From contig NZ_JAHRCU010000006.1 in NCBI RefSeq assembly GCF_019083995.1, positions 184,708-248,707 on the forward strand: a DNA stretch of 64,000 nt, read 5' to 3'. This stretch comes from Roseococcus sp. SDR (GTDB lineage: Bacteria; Pseudomonadota; Alphaproteobacteria; Acetobacterales; Acetobacteraceae). The position numbers were made by a program, and so were the translations under genes. Under the pieces are notes generated by a model. The model was not told the origin of the DNA. It made no database searches and saw only the letters and a program-made list of their open reading frames with translations. Shown here piece after piece: positions 34,328-43,080 of this stretch; position 1 is the stretch's first letter, and every line of letters begins with the position of its first letter.

Positions 34328-34806
34328 AGGCCGCGGCCAAGCCGCCCGGCCGGCCCCGCACGGGCGCGCGCGTCGCCGCCGTGCAGGCGCTCTTCCAGAC
34401 CGAGCAATCGGGCGAGAACATCGAGACGGTGCTGGACCAGTTCATCCGCCACCGCCTGGGCAGCGCGCCCGGCCAGCAGGGCTTCGAGGATGGCCGGGTG
34501 GAGGAAGCCGATGTGCCCCTCTTCGCGCGCATCATGCGGGGTGCGGCGACCCACACCGATGACCTCGACCAGCTGATCGCGGCCCATCTTGCCTCGGGCT
34601 GGGCGATGAACCGGCTCGATCCGGTGCTGCGCGCCATCCTGCGCGCCGCGGCGGGCGAGCTGCGCGACATGGGCGGCCCGCCCGCGCGCGTCGTCATCAA
34701 GGAATACATGGACGTCGCGCACGGCTTCTTCGGCGGCGAGGAGCCCCGCTTCTGCAACGGCGTGCTGGATGCCCTGGCCCGCGCCCTGCGCGCCGAGGAA
34801 TTCTGA
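34324..34806 (+). CDS. nusB: Transcription antitermination factor NusB
   Basis: A 160-residue all-helical NusB that helps assemble rRNA antitermination complexes. Characteristic pieces are RVAAVQALFQTEQSGE near the N-terminus, LDPVLRAILRAAAGEL, and VVIKEYMDVAHGFFGGEEPRF near the C-terminus. GTG 34324 overlaps the ribH TGA, the standard rib-nusB arrangement. It ends 15 bp before the convergent glycoside hydrolase gene. Confidence 0.93.
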   Translation: MKAAAKPPGRPRTGARVAAVQALFQTEQSGENIETVLDQFIRHRLGSAPGQQGFEDGRVEEADVPLFARIMRGAATHTDDLDQLIAAHLASGWAMNRLDPVLRAILRAAAGELRDMGGPPARVVIKEYMDVAHGFFGGEEPRFCNGVLDALARALRAEEF

Positions 34807-34821
34807 GGCGCTGGGCGCGCC

Positions 34822-37800
34822 TCAGCCGATCAGCAGCGGTTCGATCGCGGCCAGCTTGTGCTGGTGCACATTCGTCCAGTCATCCTGCAGGATGCCGCCC
34901 GTGAAGCTGGAGTTCGGGTTCCAGGACCAGTAGGCGAAGCTCATCGCCTCCTGCCCGGCGGCGATGTCCACCACGCCATCCGTGTCGAAATCCCCGTTCA
35001 TGTACTTCACGATCTCGTCCAGCCAGGCGGCGTCACGCGGGTCGGTCAGCTCCGTGCCGAATTCGCCCACGAAGATGGGCGCGATCCCCTCCTCGTAGAT
35101 GAAGCCCCAATGCTCGCGGAAGACGTTGGGCAGGTTGTCCTTGAAGCCGGGCCCGTCGAGCCAGGGGTTGGGATAGACGGTGTAGGGATAGTCATGCGGC
35201 GAATAGACCAGCTTATTGGCCTGCTGCAGCACCACCGGATCGTCCCGCACACCTTCGAGCTGCCCGCCCCACCAGTAGTAGTCGCCCTCATAGGCCCCCA
35301 CGCCCTCGACGATGATGAGCAGGTTCGGGTTCACCTCATGGATGGCATTGCCCGCGCGCTCCGCCGCCGCTGACCAGTCGGCCCAGCTGGCGGCATGGGG
35401 TTCGTTCTGCAGGTCCACGCCGATTACGGTGGAATCGTTGACGTAGCGCTGCACCAGGTTCTGCCAGCCGCTGATCCACTGCGCCTCGGAGAAATTCTGG
35501 TCGTACCAGAGGCCGTTCTCGTTGGGCCCGGCGCCCTCGCTGCTGCGGTGGCAGTCGAGGATGATCTTCATGCCGAGATCGCCGGCATAGCCCACGATCT
35601 TGTCCAGGATCTGCAGGCCGGACAGGCCCTGGAGATCCGGATTCAGGCTGTAGACGATGTTGTTCGGCATCGCGCCCGGCAGGATGTTGTCCAGGCTGAA
35701 GGGCAGGCGGATCGTGTCGAAGCCGACGGCCTTCATCTGGTCCATCATGCTCTGCCAGTTGCGGGCATAGAGGCCGTCCGGCACGCCGAGATACCCCTCC
35801 ATGCCGAACCAGTTCACGCCCTTCAGCCGCACCGTCTCGCCCGTCGAATCGACGATCTGGTTGCCGCTGGTCGAATACCAGCCGGGCGGCGGCAGGCTGG
35901 GCGCCGGCGCGTCATTGTCGCGGATGGTGCCGGTGGCCTGGCCATCCAGCAGCCGCAGGCTGGCGGGCGCCGTCAGGTTCACGAGGAAGTTCTCGCCGCC
36001 CTCGCGCAGCGTGTCGCCCAGCACCGCGACGGAGAGGATCTTGCTGGTCTCGCCCGGCGCAAAGGTGAGGCTGCCGCTCGCCGCCTGGTAGTCGAGGCCC
36101 GCCAGCGCCGAGCCATTGGCCGTGGCGTATTGCACCGTGACCGCCTCGGCCGCGGCGGCGGAGAGGCTGATGGTGAAGTTCATCAGCGCGCTGCCGCTGT
36201 CGCCCTCCGTGAGGAAGGCATCGCCGATGCTCAGCCCCGGCAGGACGGGCGGCGGCGGCGCACCGTTCACGCTGTAATTCGCGGGCTCGCCCGCACCCTC
36301 GACGTCAATGCCGAAGGTGGCGGTGCCATTGGGGCCGAGATTGCCGTTCCAGGGCGCGTTCCGGATGACGTAATGGCTGCCCGACTGGCTGACGATCTCG
36401 GCGTTCCAGATGGTCTTGATCTGGAAGGGCGCGTCGAAGGCGAGCGTCCAGCCGCCCTCGATCGGCGTCGCGTCGTTGACGACGGTGATCTCGGCCAGGA
36501 AGCCGCCATTCCAGCTTTTGGTCACGCGGAAGCTGGCCGTATCGCCCGAGGCCGCGGCGTCGTCGTTCAGGATGGTGCCCGTGGCGGTGCCATCGGCGAT
36601 GGTCGCGCCATTGGCGGCGGAGAGCAGCAGGCTGAAACCCTCATTCGCTTCGGCCACCGCATCGCCGTTGATCGCGACGGCGATGGTCTTGCTGGTCTCG
36701 CCCGCGGCGAAATTCAGCGTGCCGCTGCCGGCCACATAATCGCTGCCGGCGGTCGCCGTGCCGTTCTGCGTGCCCCAGTTCACGCTCACCGCGCTTCCCA
36801 TGGCGCGGGAGAGCGTGACGGTGAAGAGCATCTGCGCCGTGCCGGAGTTGCCCTCGGTGATCTGCGCATCGCCGATGGACAGCGTCGGCAGGACGTCGTC
36901 GTTCAGGAGGGTGCCGACGCCCGTACCATCGGCGATGGTGGCGCCGACGGCATTTGAGAGCAGCAGGTTGAAGCTTTCATCCGCCTCGACCGCCGTGTCG
37001 CCATGGAGGGTGACGGCGATGGTCCTGCTCACCTCACCCGCCGCGAAGCTCAGCGTGCCGCTGGTCGCCACATAGTCGCTGCCGGCCGTTGCCGTGCCGT
37101 TCTGCGTCGCGAAATTCACCGCGACGGCGCTGGTGGCGGCGCGGGAAAGTGCCACCGTGAAGAGGAGCTGCTTGGTGCCGGCATCGCCCTCCGTCACCTG
37201 CGCATCGGTGACGGTGAGGCTGGGCGGCACGTCGTCATTGCTGATGGTGCCCACCCCCGTGCCATCGGCGATGGTCGCGCCGCTGGCGCCGGAGAGCAGC
37301 AGGTTGAAGCTCTCATTCGTCTCCACCGCCGTGTCGCCGTTCACGGTCACGGCGATGGTCTTGCTGGTCTCGCCGGCGGCGAAGCTCAGCGTGCCGGTGG
37401 TGGCGACGTAATCGCTCCCGGCCGTCGCCGTGCCGTTCTGCGTCGCGAAATTCACCGCGACGGCGCTGGTGGCGGCGCGCGAGAGCGAGACGGTGAAGAG
37501 CATCTGCTTCGTGCCCGCATCGCCCTCCGTCACCTGCGCATCGCTGATGGAGAGCGCGGGCGGCGCCACGTCATCGTTCAGGATGGTGCCGAGCCCCGTG
37601 CCATCCGCGATGGTGGCGCCCGTCGCGGTGCCGAGCAGCAGCGTGAAGGTTTCATCCGCCTCCACCACCGCATCGCCACGCAGCGTCACCGCGATCGTCT
37701 TGCTGACCTGCCCGGCCGAGAAGCTGAGCGTGCCGCTGGCCGCGGTATAGTCGCTGCCGGCCGTCGCCGTGCCGTTCTGCGTCCCCCAGGTGACCGAGAC

Positions 37801-39579
37801 GGCACTGGTCGCGGCGCGCGAGAGCGTGACGGTGAAGAGCATCTGCTTCGTGCCGGAATTGCCCTCGGACAGCTGCGCATCGCTGATGGAGAGCGCGGGC
37901 GGCACGTCATCGTTCAGGATGACGCCGAGCGCCGTGCCATCCGCGATGGTGGCACGAGTGGCGGTACCGAGCACGACGGAGAAGGTCTCATCCGCCTCCA
38001 CCACCGCATCGCCGCGCACCGTGACGGCGATGGTCTTGCTCACCTCGCCCGCCGCAAAGCTCAGCGTGCCGCTCGCCGCCGTGTAGTCGCTGCCGGAGAC
38101 CGCGGTGCCATTCTGCGTCGCCCAGGTGACGGAGGCCGTGTTGGTCAGGGCGCGGGACAGCGTGACGGTGAAGAGCATCTGCTTCGTGCCGGAATTGCCC
38201 TCCGTCACCTGCGCATCGCTGATGGCGAGCGTGGCCGCCGGCAGGTCGTCATTGCGGATGGTGCCGGTGCCGCCACCCGGGGCCAGCGTCGCGCGGACCA
38301 CATTGCTCAGGACGAGGCCGAAGGTCTCGTCCGCCTCGATCGCCGTATCGCCGTTCACGGCGACGGAGATGGTCCGGCTCGTCTCGCCGGCGGCGAAGGT
38401 GATGCTGCCGCTCTGCGCCACATAGTCGGTCCCGGCGAGCGCCGTGCCATCCTGCGTGGCGAAGCTGGCGGTCACGCTCTGCGCGATCGCCTTGCTCAGG
38501 CTGAGGGTGAAGACGATGTTGCGCGTGCCGGAATTGCCCTCCACCACCTCGGCGTTGGAGATGCTCAGCACGGGCGGCGCGTCGTCATTCGCGATGAGGC
38601 CGATGGCGCTGGAGCGCGCGAAGCTGGCGGCCGTCAGGCCGCTGAGCGCGATCTCGAAGCTCTCGTCGATCTCATCCACCGTATCGCCACGGATCTCGAC
38701 GGCGATGGTCCTGCTCGTCTCGCCGGCGGCGAAGCTGAGGCTGCCGCTCTGCGCGGTGTAGTCGCTGCCCGCCAGCGCCGTGCCGTCGCGCGTGGTGTAG
38801 GCCACCGTCACCGGGCCAGCGGCGGCGGCGGAAAGCGTCACGGTGAAGACCATGAGCTTCGTCCCCGCATTCCCCTCCGCCACCTGTGCATCGGCAATGG
38901 AGAGGGTCGGAAGCACGTCGTCGTTCTGGATGGTGCCCAGCGCCATGCCATCCGCCAGGGTCGCGCCCGCGGGCGCACCCAGGACCACGCCGAAGGTCTC
39001 GTTCGCCTCCACCGCCGCATCGCCCAGGATGATGACGGAGATGGTCTTGCTGGTCTCACCCGGCGCGAAAGTCACGCTGCCCGAGGCGGCCTGGTAGTCG
39101 CTGCCGGCCAGCGCCGTGCCGTCCTGGGTGGACCAGGGGATGGTGACGGTCTCGGTGGCCGGCTTCGAGAGGGCGATGGTGAAGACCATCTCCTTCGTGC
39201 CGGAAGCGCCCTCGAGCAATACGGCATCGCTGATGGTCACGGCCGGCGGCGTGGCGAGCGTCTCCGTCGTGCCGAAGGTGATGCCGGTGAGCTGCGCCTG
39301 GATGTTGGCGTCCGCCCGCCCCTCGAAGCCGAAGCTGACGCCGCCCCCCGGCGGCACCGTGGCATTCCAGCCGGCGCTGCCGACCGTGTAGCGGATCACG
39401 CCATTGCCGAGGCTGACGGCACTCAGGATCGTCGCGTCCCAGAGGTTCACGATCTGGAACGGGACGTCGAAGGCGATCGTCCAATTATTGAGTGCCTGCG
39501 CGTCATTGCCGACACGCATCTGGCCAATCAGACCGGTCCCCCAGGACGCGGAAAACGAGACATTCGCTTGAATAAACAT
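34822..39579 (-). CDS. Large modular GH5 cellulase-like protein: CBM2, 8 Calx-beta, CBM2, Calx-beta, GH5
   Basis: A 1585-residue multidomain glycoside hydrolase. Residues 1-105 are a type 2 carbohydrate-binding module with ligand-like Trp in NNWTIAFD, VNLWDATI and AGWNATVPPGG. Eight Calx-beta domains follow (112-1008), then a second CBM2 (1015-1106), a ninth Calx-beta (1114-1224) and a GH5 catalytic domain (1231-1585). In GH5 the general acid is Glu1393 (VDLQNEPHA) and the nucleophile Glu1506 (IFVGEFGTE); SPHDYPY and CHRSS are also present. The expected activity is endo-cleavage of beta-glucan or mannan. No N-terminal signal peptide is seen: the CBM starts almost at residue 1. Start ATG 39579; GTG 39603 is the only upstream in-frame alternative. 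Confidence 0.9.
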   Translation of the reverse strand: MFIQANVSFSASWGTGLIGQMRVGNDAQALNNWTIAFDVPFQIVNLWDATILSAVSLGNGVIRYTVGSAGWNATVPPGGGVSFGFEGRADANIQAQLTGITFGTTETLATPPAVTISDAVLLEGASGTKEMVFTIALSKPATETVTIPWSTQDGTALAGSDYQAASGSVTFAPGETSKTISVIILGDAAVEANETFGVVLGAPAGATLADGMALGTIQNDDVLPTLSIADAQVAEGNAGTKLMVFTVTLSAAAAGPVTVAYTTRDGTALAGSDYTAQSGSLSFAAGETSRTIAVEIRGDTVDEIDESFEIALSGLTAASFARSSAIGLIANDDAPPVLSISNAEVVEGNSGTRNIVFTLSLSKAIAQSVTASFATQDGTALAGTDYVAQSGSITFAAGETSRTISVAVNGDTAIEADETFGLVLSNVVRATLAPGGGTGTIRNDDLPAATLAISDAQVTEGNSGTKQMLFTVTLSRALTNTASVTWATQNGTAVSGSDYTAASGTLSFAAGEVSKTIAVTVRGDAVVEADETFSVVLGTATRATIADGTALGVILNDDVPPALSISDAQLSEGNSGTKQMLFTVTLSRAATSAVSVTWGTQNGTATAGSDYTAASGTLSFSAGQVSKTIAVTLRGDAVVEADETFTLLLGTATGATIADGTGLGTILNDDVAPPALSISDAQVTEGDAGTKQMLFTVSLSRAATSAVAVNFATQNGTATAGSDYVATTGTLSFAAGETSKTIAVTVNGDTAVETNESFNLLLSGASGATIADGTGVGTISNDDVPPSLTVTDAQVTEGDAGTKQLLFTVALSRAATSAVAVNFATQNGTATAGSDYVATSGTLSFAAGEVSRTIAVTLHGDTAVEADESFNLLLSNAVGATIADGTGVGTLLNDDVLPTLSIGDAQITEGNSGTAQMLFTVTLSRAMGSAVSVNWGTQNGTATAGSDYVAGSGTLNFAAGETSKTIAVAINGDAVAEANEGFSLLLSAANGATIADGTATGTILNDDAAASGDTASFRVTKSWNGGFLAEITVVNDATPIEGGWTLAFDAPFQIKTIWNAEIVSQSGSHYVIRNAPWNGNLGPNGTATFGIDVEGAGEPANYSVNGAPPPPVLPGLSIGDAFLTEGDSGSALMNFTISLSAAAAEAVTVQYATANGSALAGLDYQAASGSLTFAPGETSKILSVAVLGDTLREGGENFLVNLTAPASLRLLDGQATGTIRDNDAPAPSLPPPGWYSTSGNQIVDSTGETVRLKGVNWFGMEGYLGVPDGLYARNWQSMMDQMKAVGFDTIRLPFSLDNILPGAMPNNIVYSLNPDLQGLSGLQILDKIVGYAGDLGMKIILDCHRSSEGAGPNENGLWYDQNFSEAQWISGWQNLVQRYVNDSTVIGVDLQNEPHAASWADWSAAAERAGNAIHEVNPNLLIIVEGVGAYEGDYYWWGGQLEGVRDDPVVLQQANKLVYSPHDYPYTVYPNPWLDGPGFKDNLPNVFREHWGFIYEEGIAPIFVGEFGTELTDPRDAAWLDEIVKYMNGDFDTDGVVDIAAGQEAMSFAYWSWNPNSSFTGGILQDDWTNVHQHKLAAIEPLLIG
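36556..39246 (-). repeat. Tandem array of eight Calx-beta coding units, period about 336-342 bp
   Basis: Within the GH5 gene, eight successive units each encode about 112 residues with the pattern ISDAxxxEGxxGT, then GTAxAGxDYxAxSGxLxFA, then GETSKTIxV, and end in NDD. Units 4 to 8 are the most alike (for example all keep SDAQ or GDAQ and ATIADGT), which points to recent duplication or gene conversion. Each unit is a calcium-binding beta-sandwich, so the array should form a long calcium-stiffened stalk between the carbohydrate-binding ends. Confidence 0.9.
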
Positions 39580-39786
39580 GAGTAAGCCCCCCCCAGGGCT
39601 CACTCACCATGCAAAACCATCCTGGGTTGTGCAATCCTGATTTGACGCGATTTTTGGATTAAGAATGGGCTTTGCATCAAAAAGAAGAATATTGTCTCTT
39701 TTGAAGATACACTTTTGGCGACTTGAGGCAGAGCTTAGAGATCACTTCAAGATTGCCCGCAGAGTGAGACGAGCGAGATGGGCGAA
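39580..39786. promoter_or_regulatory. AT-rich divergent/upstream region of the GH5 gene
   Basis: This 207-bp non-coding gap is markedly AT-richer than the rest of the window (for example ATCAAAAAGAAGAATATTG at about 39678-39696). It holds the ribosome-binding region of the GH5 gene, a G-rich run just before its ATG, and presumably its promoter. A promoter for the convergently placed DUF938 gene is not needed since that gene is transcribed from the other side. No operator is recognised. Confidence 0.45.
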
Positions 39787-40617
39787 TCACGCTTGGCGGC
39801 GCAACACCACGGTCAGGTTGTTCGCCGGCATCTCGATCACCTGCGTCAGTGCGAACCCCGTGGCCGCCTCGGCCACATCCTCCAGCCGCCGCAGCCCCCA
39901 TTCCGGGTTGCGCGATCTCAGGCTCGCGTCGAAATCCAGGTTGCTCGGCGCCGTCGGCACGCCCTCCCGGATGTAGGGCCCGTAGAGCACCAACGGCGCG
40001 CCCGGCGGCAGCAGGGCGGCGGCGCCACGCAGCAGCCCAAGCCCCGCCGCCCAGGGCGCGATATGGATCATGTTCACGCAGAGCACCGCATCCGCGGCCG
40101 CGATCGGCCAGGGCCAGGTGCCCGCATCCAGCGCCAGCGCCGGGCGGATATTGGCATGCCCCGCGGCCCAGGCATCGATGCTCCGCCGCGCCTCCTCCGA
40201 GGGGTCGCTCGGCTGCCAGGTCAGGCCGGGCAGGGCCGATGCGATGTGGACGGCGTGCTCACCCGTGCCGGAGGCGACCTCCAGCACCAGCCCCTGAACG
40301 GGAAGGATGCCCCGCAGCACCTCCAGCAGCGGCTCGCGGTTGCGGGCGGCGGCGGGGGCGAAGCGGCGCGGGTCCTCGGCGCTGAAGCGGTCGGCGTCCG
40401 GGTGCGCGTTGCCCGGTCGATTCAGACCTTCAGGCTGCGCCTTCCGGTCATCGGACGTGTTGCCCGGCCGATTCAGACCTTCAGGCTGCGCCTTCCGGTC
40501 ATCGGACGTGTTGCTCGGCCGATTCAGACCTTCAGGCTGCGCCTTCCGGTCATCGGACGTGTTGCCCGGCCGATTCAGACCTTCAGGCTGCGCCTTCCGG
40601 TCATCGGACGAGGTCAC
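39787..40617 (-). CDS. DUF938 SAM-dependent methyltransferase with repeat-expanded N-terminus
   Basis: A 276-residue protein. Residues from about 77 onward form a DUF938 class I methyltransferase of normal size (about 200 residues): FAPAAARNREPLLEVLRG, then SAM-binding LVLEVASGTGEHAVHIASAL, then DAVLCVNMIHIAPW and LYGPYIREGVPTAPSN. Residues 3-70 are four near-perfect copies of a 17-residue unit (TSDDRKAQPEGLNRPGN). No ATG exists between the GTG and the core, so the GTG at 40617, overlapping the reductase TGA, is the only good start. The extension would therefore be translated. The substrate is unknown. Confidence 0.75.
   Translation of the reverse strand: MTSSDDRKAQPEGLNRPGNTSDDRKAQPEGLNRPSNTSDDRKAQPEGLNRPGNTSDDRKAQPEGLNRPGNAHPDADRFSAEDPRRFAPAAARNREPLLEVLRGILPVQGLVLEVASGTGEHAVHIASALPGLTWQPSDPSEEARRSIDAWAAGHANIRPALALDAGTWPWPIAAADAVLCVNMIHIAPWAAGLGLLRGAAALLPPGAPLVLYGPYIREGVPTAPSNLDFDASLRSRNPEWGLRRLEDVAEAATGFALTQVIEMPANNLTVVLRRQA
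40408..40611 (-). repeat. Tandem 4 x 51-bp minisatellite in the DUF938 N-terminus
   Basis: Four copies (40408-40458, 40459-40509, 40510-40560, 40561-40611) of a 51-bp unit, in frame and nearly identical; the differences seen are single-base. The period is a multiple of three, so copy-number change would keep the reading frame. In another frame each unit contains an ATG followed nine codons later by TGA (MTGRRSLKV). Confidence 0.95.
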
Positions 40618-41627
40618 GCCGGCACGCCCTTGCTGGTCGAATACTCGAAATGCAGCGCCTCGCCGGGGAAGACGCGGGGGTGGATGGCATGCGCCGCCAT
40701 CGCCGCCTCGGAGAAGCCCTGCAGGATGAGCTTCAGCTTGCCCGGATAGGTCGCCATGTCGCCGATGGCATGGATGCCGGGGATATTCGTCTCGCAGGTC
40801 GCGGGCGTGACGGCGATATGGCTGCGCTCCAGCCCCAGCCCCCAATCCGCGATGGGGCCGAGCTCCATCGAAAGGCCGAAGAAGGCCAGCAGGTGATCGG
40901 CCGGGACGCGCATCTCCTCGCCCTTCAGCGTCGCCAGCACGACGGTGTCGAGCTTCGCGCCATCCCCCTCCAGCGCGTGCAGCTGATAGGGGATGGCCAT
41001 CTCCACCTCGCCGCGCGCGGCGGCCGCTTCGAGCTGGGCGGCGGTCTCGGGCGCCGCGCGGAATTTGGGGCGGCGATGGACGACGATGACCTTCTCGGCC
41101 ACGTCCTTCAGGCTCAGCGCCCAATCCACCGCGCTGTCGCCCCCGCCCGCGATCACCACGCGCTTGCCGCGGAACTCTTCCCGGCGGGTCACCATGTAGC
41201 GCACGGCGCCGCTCGCCTCGTAGCCGGGCAGGCCCTCCAGCGGCGGGCGGTTGGGGCCGAAGGCGCCGGCGCCGGCGGCGATGATCACCGCCTTGGCGCG
41301 AACCTGGTTGCCCAGGCTGGTGGTGAGCGTGAAGCCGCCCTCCGTCTGCGCCAGCCCTTCCACGCGCTGGTTCAGCAGGAAGCGCGGGTGGAAGGGCGCG
41401 GCCTGCTCGGCGAGCCGCTCGATCAGCGCCGCACCCGCGATCTGCGGATGCGCCGGGATGTCGAAGATGGGTTTCTCGGGATAGAGCGCGGCGCATTGGC
41501 CGCCGATCTCCTCCAGCGTGTCCACCACCACGCTGCGCATCTTCAGCATGCCGCATTCGAAGACGGCGAAGAGGCCGCAGGGCCCCGCGCCGATGATGGC
41601 CACGTCGGTTTCGATCATCTCGCTCAT
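40614..41627 (-). CDS. Ferredoxin--NADP reductase, thioredoxin-reductase-like flavoprotein
   Basis: A 337-residue FAD/NAD(P) flavoprotein resembling bacterial TrxR-like ferredoxin-NADP reductases. The FAD motif VAIIGAGPCGLFAVFECGM is at residues about 8-26; the NADPH motif VVIAGGGDSAVDWALSL is near 155; and IHAIGDMATYPGKLKLI is near the end. No CxxC redox pair of true thioredoxin reductase is seen. It supplies or withdraws electrons from ferredoxin or flavodoxin. The ATG at 41627 fits the family start. It overlaps the DUF938 gene and is divergent from tsaE. Confidence 0.88.
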   Translation of the reverse strand: MSEMIETDVAIIGAGPCGLFAVFECGMLKMRSVVVDTLEEIGGQCAALYPEKPIFDIPAHPQIAGAALIERLAEQAAPFHPRFLLNQRVEGLAQTEGGFTLTTSLGNQVRAKAVIIAAGAGAFGPNRPPLEGLPGYEASGAVRYMVTRREEFRGKRVVIAGGGDSAVDWALSLKDVAEKVIVVHRRPKFRAAPETAAQLEAAAARGEVEMAIPYQLHALEGDGAKLDTVVLATLKGEEMRVPADHLLAFFGLSMELGPIADWGLGLERSHIAVTPATCETNIPGIHAIGDMATYPGKLKLILQGFSEAAMAAHAIHPRVFPGEALHFEYSTSKGVPA

Positions 41628-41710
41628 GCCAGGGCCATGCCTTGCTTTGCCGGGTGCGTCCAGTCTTCCGCCTTTGCGGGACTCGCGGCCGCCCGGCAAG
41701 ATGGGCAGGC

Positions 41711-42145
41711 ATGGAGATCACCCTGGACAATCTGACGGCGACCGAGGCCTTGGCTGCCCGCCTGGCCGCGCTCGCCCGCGCCGGCGATGCGGTGCTGCTG
41801 GAAGGCCCGCTGGGTGCGGGGAAATCCGCCCTCGCCCGCGCCTTTCTGCGCGCCGCCGCGCAAGACCCGGCGCTGGAGGTGCCCAGCCCCACCTTCACCC
41901 TGGTGCAGAGCTACGACCTGCCCGGCGGCACGGCGGCGCATCATTTCGACCTCTACCGCCTCACCGGCCCCGATGGCCTGCTGGAGCTGGGCTGGGACGA
42001 GGCGCGGGCCGGGATCGTGCTGGTGGAATGGCCCGAGCGGCTCGGCCGCCTGACACCATCCGGCGCCTTGCGCGTTCAGCTCACGCCGGGCCGTTCCGAA
42101 GATGCGCGCCATGCCCGGCTGACGGGATGGGAGGACCGCCTGTGA
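41711..42145 (+). CDS. tsaE: tRNA threonylcarbamoyladenosine ATPase TsaE
   Basis: A 144-residue TsaE, the ATPase partner of the TsaD/TsaB complex that makes t6A at position 37 of ANN-decoding tRNAs. Walker A LEGPLGAGKSALARAFL, PSPTFTLVQSY, HHFDLYRL and the VLVEWPERLG Walker B-like strand match the family. The ATG at 41711 is chosen because conserved sequence starts at MEITLDNL. Its stop overlaps the GTG of amgK. Confidence 0.93.
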   Translation: MEITLDNLTATEALAARLAALARAGDAVLLEGPLGAGKSALARAFLRAAAQDPALEVPSPTFTLVQSYDLPGGTAAHHFDLYRLTGPDGLLELGWDEARAGIVLVEWPERLGRLTPSGALRVQLTPGRSEDARHARLTGWEDRL

Positions 42146-43080
42146 CGCTGCTCGAAGCCCATGGCTACGCCACCGCCCGGCAGGAGGTGCTGCAGGCCGA
42201 TGCCAGCAAGCACTACACCCGCCTCTCCGGCGGCCCACGCCCGGCACTGTTGATGCGCACGCCCTCCGCCGAATATCTCGACGCCTTTCTCCGCGTGGCC
42301 CGCCATCTGGAGGCGCTGGGCGTGCCAGCCCCCGGTGTGATCGGCGTGGAGCCCGCGACCAACACCGCGCTCGTCCAGGATCTGGGCGAGGCCAGCATGG
42401 CGACCGCGCTGGATCGCGGCGCCGAGCCCGCGCCGCTCTATTTCGACGCGGCGCGCAGCCTGGTCACGCTGCACGCCAGCCCGCCGCCCGAAGGCCTGCC
42501 GGCCTGGGACGCGCCCGCGATGATCCGCGCGACGCAGGCCACCTTCTGCGACTGGTGGTGGCCCGCCGTCTTCGGCGCCCCCTGCGCGGATGAGACGCGC
42601 CAGGGCCTCGCCGCCGCGCTGGCCGCCATGCTCGCCCCCTTCCCCGGCCAGGGCTTCGTCCATCGCGACTATTTCCCGGCCAATCTCATCCCCACGCCAC
42701 GCGGCATGGCGGTGATCGACTTCCAGGACGCGGCCACCGGCCACCCCGCCTATGACGTGGTCTCGCTGGTCGAGGACGCCCGGCGGGATGTGGATCCGGC
42801 GCTGCGCGAGGCGGTGGTCAGCGCCTATCTCGCCCAGCGGCCGGAGCTCGACGCCGAGGGCTTCCGCGCCGCCATGGCGGTGCATGCGGCGCAGCGGCAT
42901 CTGCGGGTGGCGGCGCTCTGGGTCCGGCTCGACCGGCGGGACGGCAAGCCGCATTACCTCCGGCACGGCCCACGCTGCTGGGCGCTGCTGGGCCGCGCGC
43001 TGGCGCATCCGGCGACGCTGCCGCTGGCCCGCTTCCTCGACGCGCATGTGCCGCCCGAGCGCCGGGGCAACCCGGCATGA
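42142..43080 (+). CDS. amgK: N-acetylmuramate/N-acetylglucosamine kinase AmgK-like
   Basis: A 312-residue aminoglycoside-phosphotransferase-fold kinase. The catalytic loop FVHRDYFPANLIPTP and the metal Asp in VIDFQDAATGHPAYDVVSL are intact. The next gene is a MurU-like uridylyltransferase, which fits the AmgK-MurU salvage route (known in Pseudomonas and Caulobacter): AmgK phosphorylates recycled MurNAc or GlcNAc, and MurU makes the UDP sugar. The GTG start at 42142 overlaps tsaE. The sugar specificity is inferred from the gene pair. Confidence 0.85.
   Translation: MTLLEAHGYATARQEVLQADASKHYTRLSGGPRPALLMRTPSAEYLDAFLRVARHLEALGVPAPGVIGVEPATNTALVQDLGEASMATALDRGAEPAPLYFDAARSLVTLHASPPPEGLPAWDAPAMIRATQATFCDWWWPAVFGAPCADETRQGLAAALAAMLAPFPGQGFVHRDYFPANLIPTPRGMAVIDFQDAATGHPAYDVVSLVEDARRDVDPALREAVVSAYLAQRPELDAEGFRAAMAVHAAQRHLRVAALWVRLDRRDGKPHYLRHGPRCWALLGRALAHPATLPLARFLDAHVPPERRGNPA

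Noticed and set aside
37003..39585. Long plus-strand open frame (860 codons) across the Calx-beta array
   Set aside because: It mirrors the repeat period of the real minus-strand gene and gives only repetitive Arg/Gly/Ala-rich sequence.
40408..40611. CRISPR array
   Set aside because: Units are directly adjacent with no variable spacers, in frame with a gene, and no cas genes are present.
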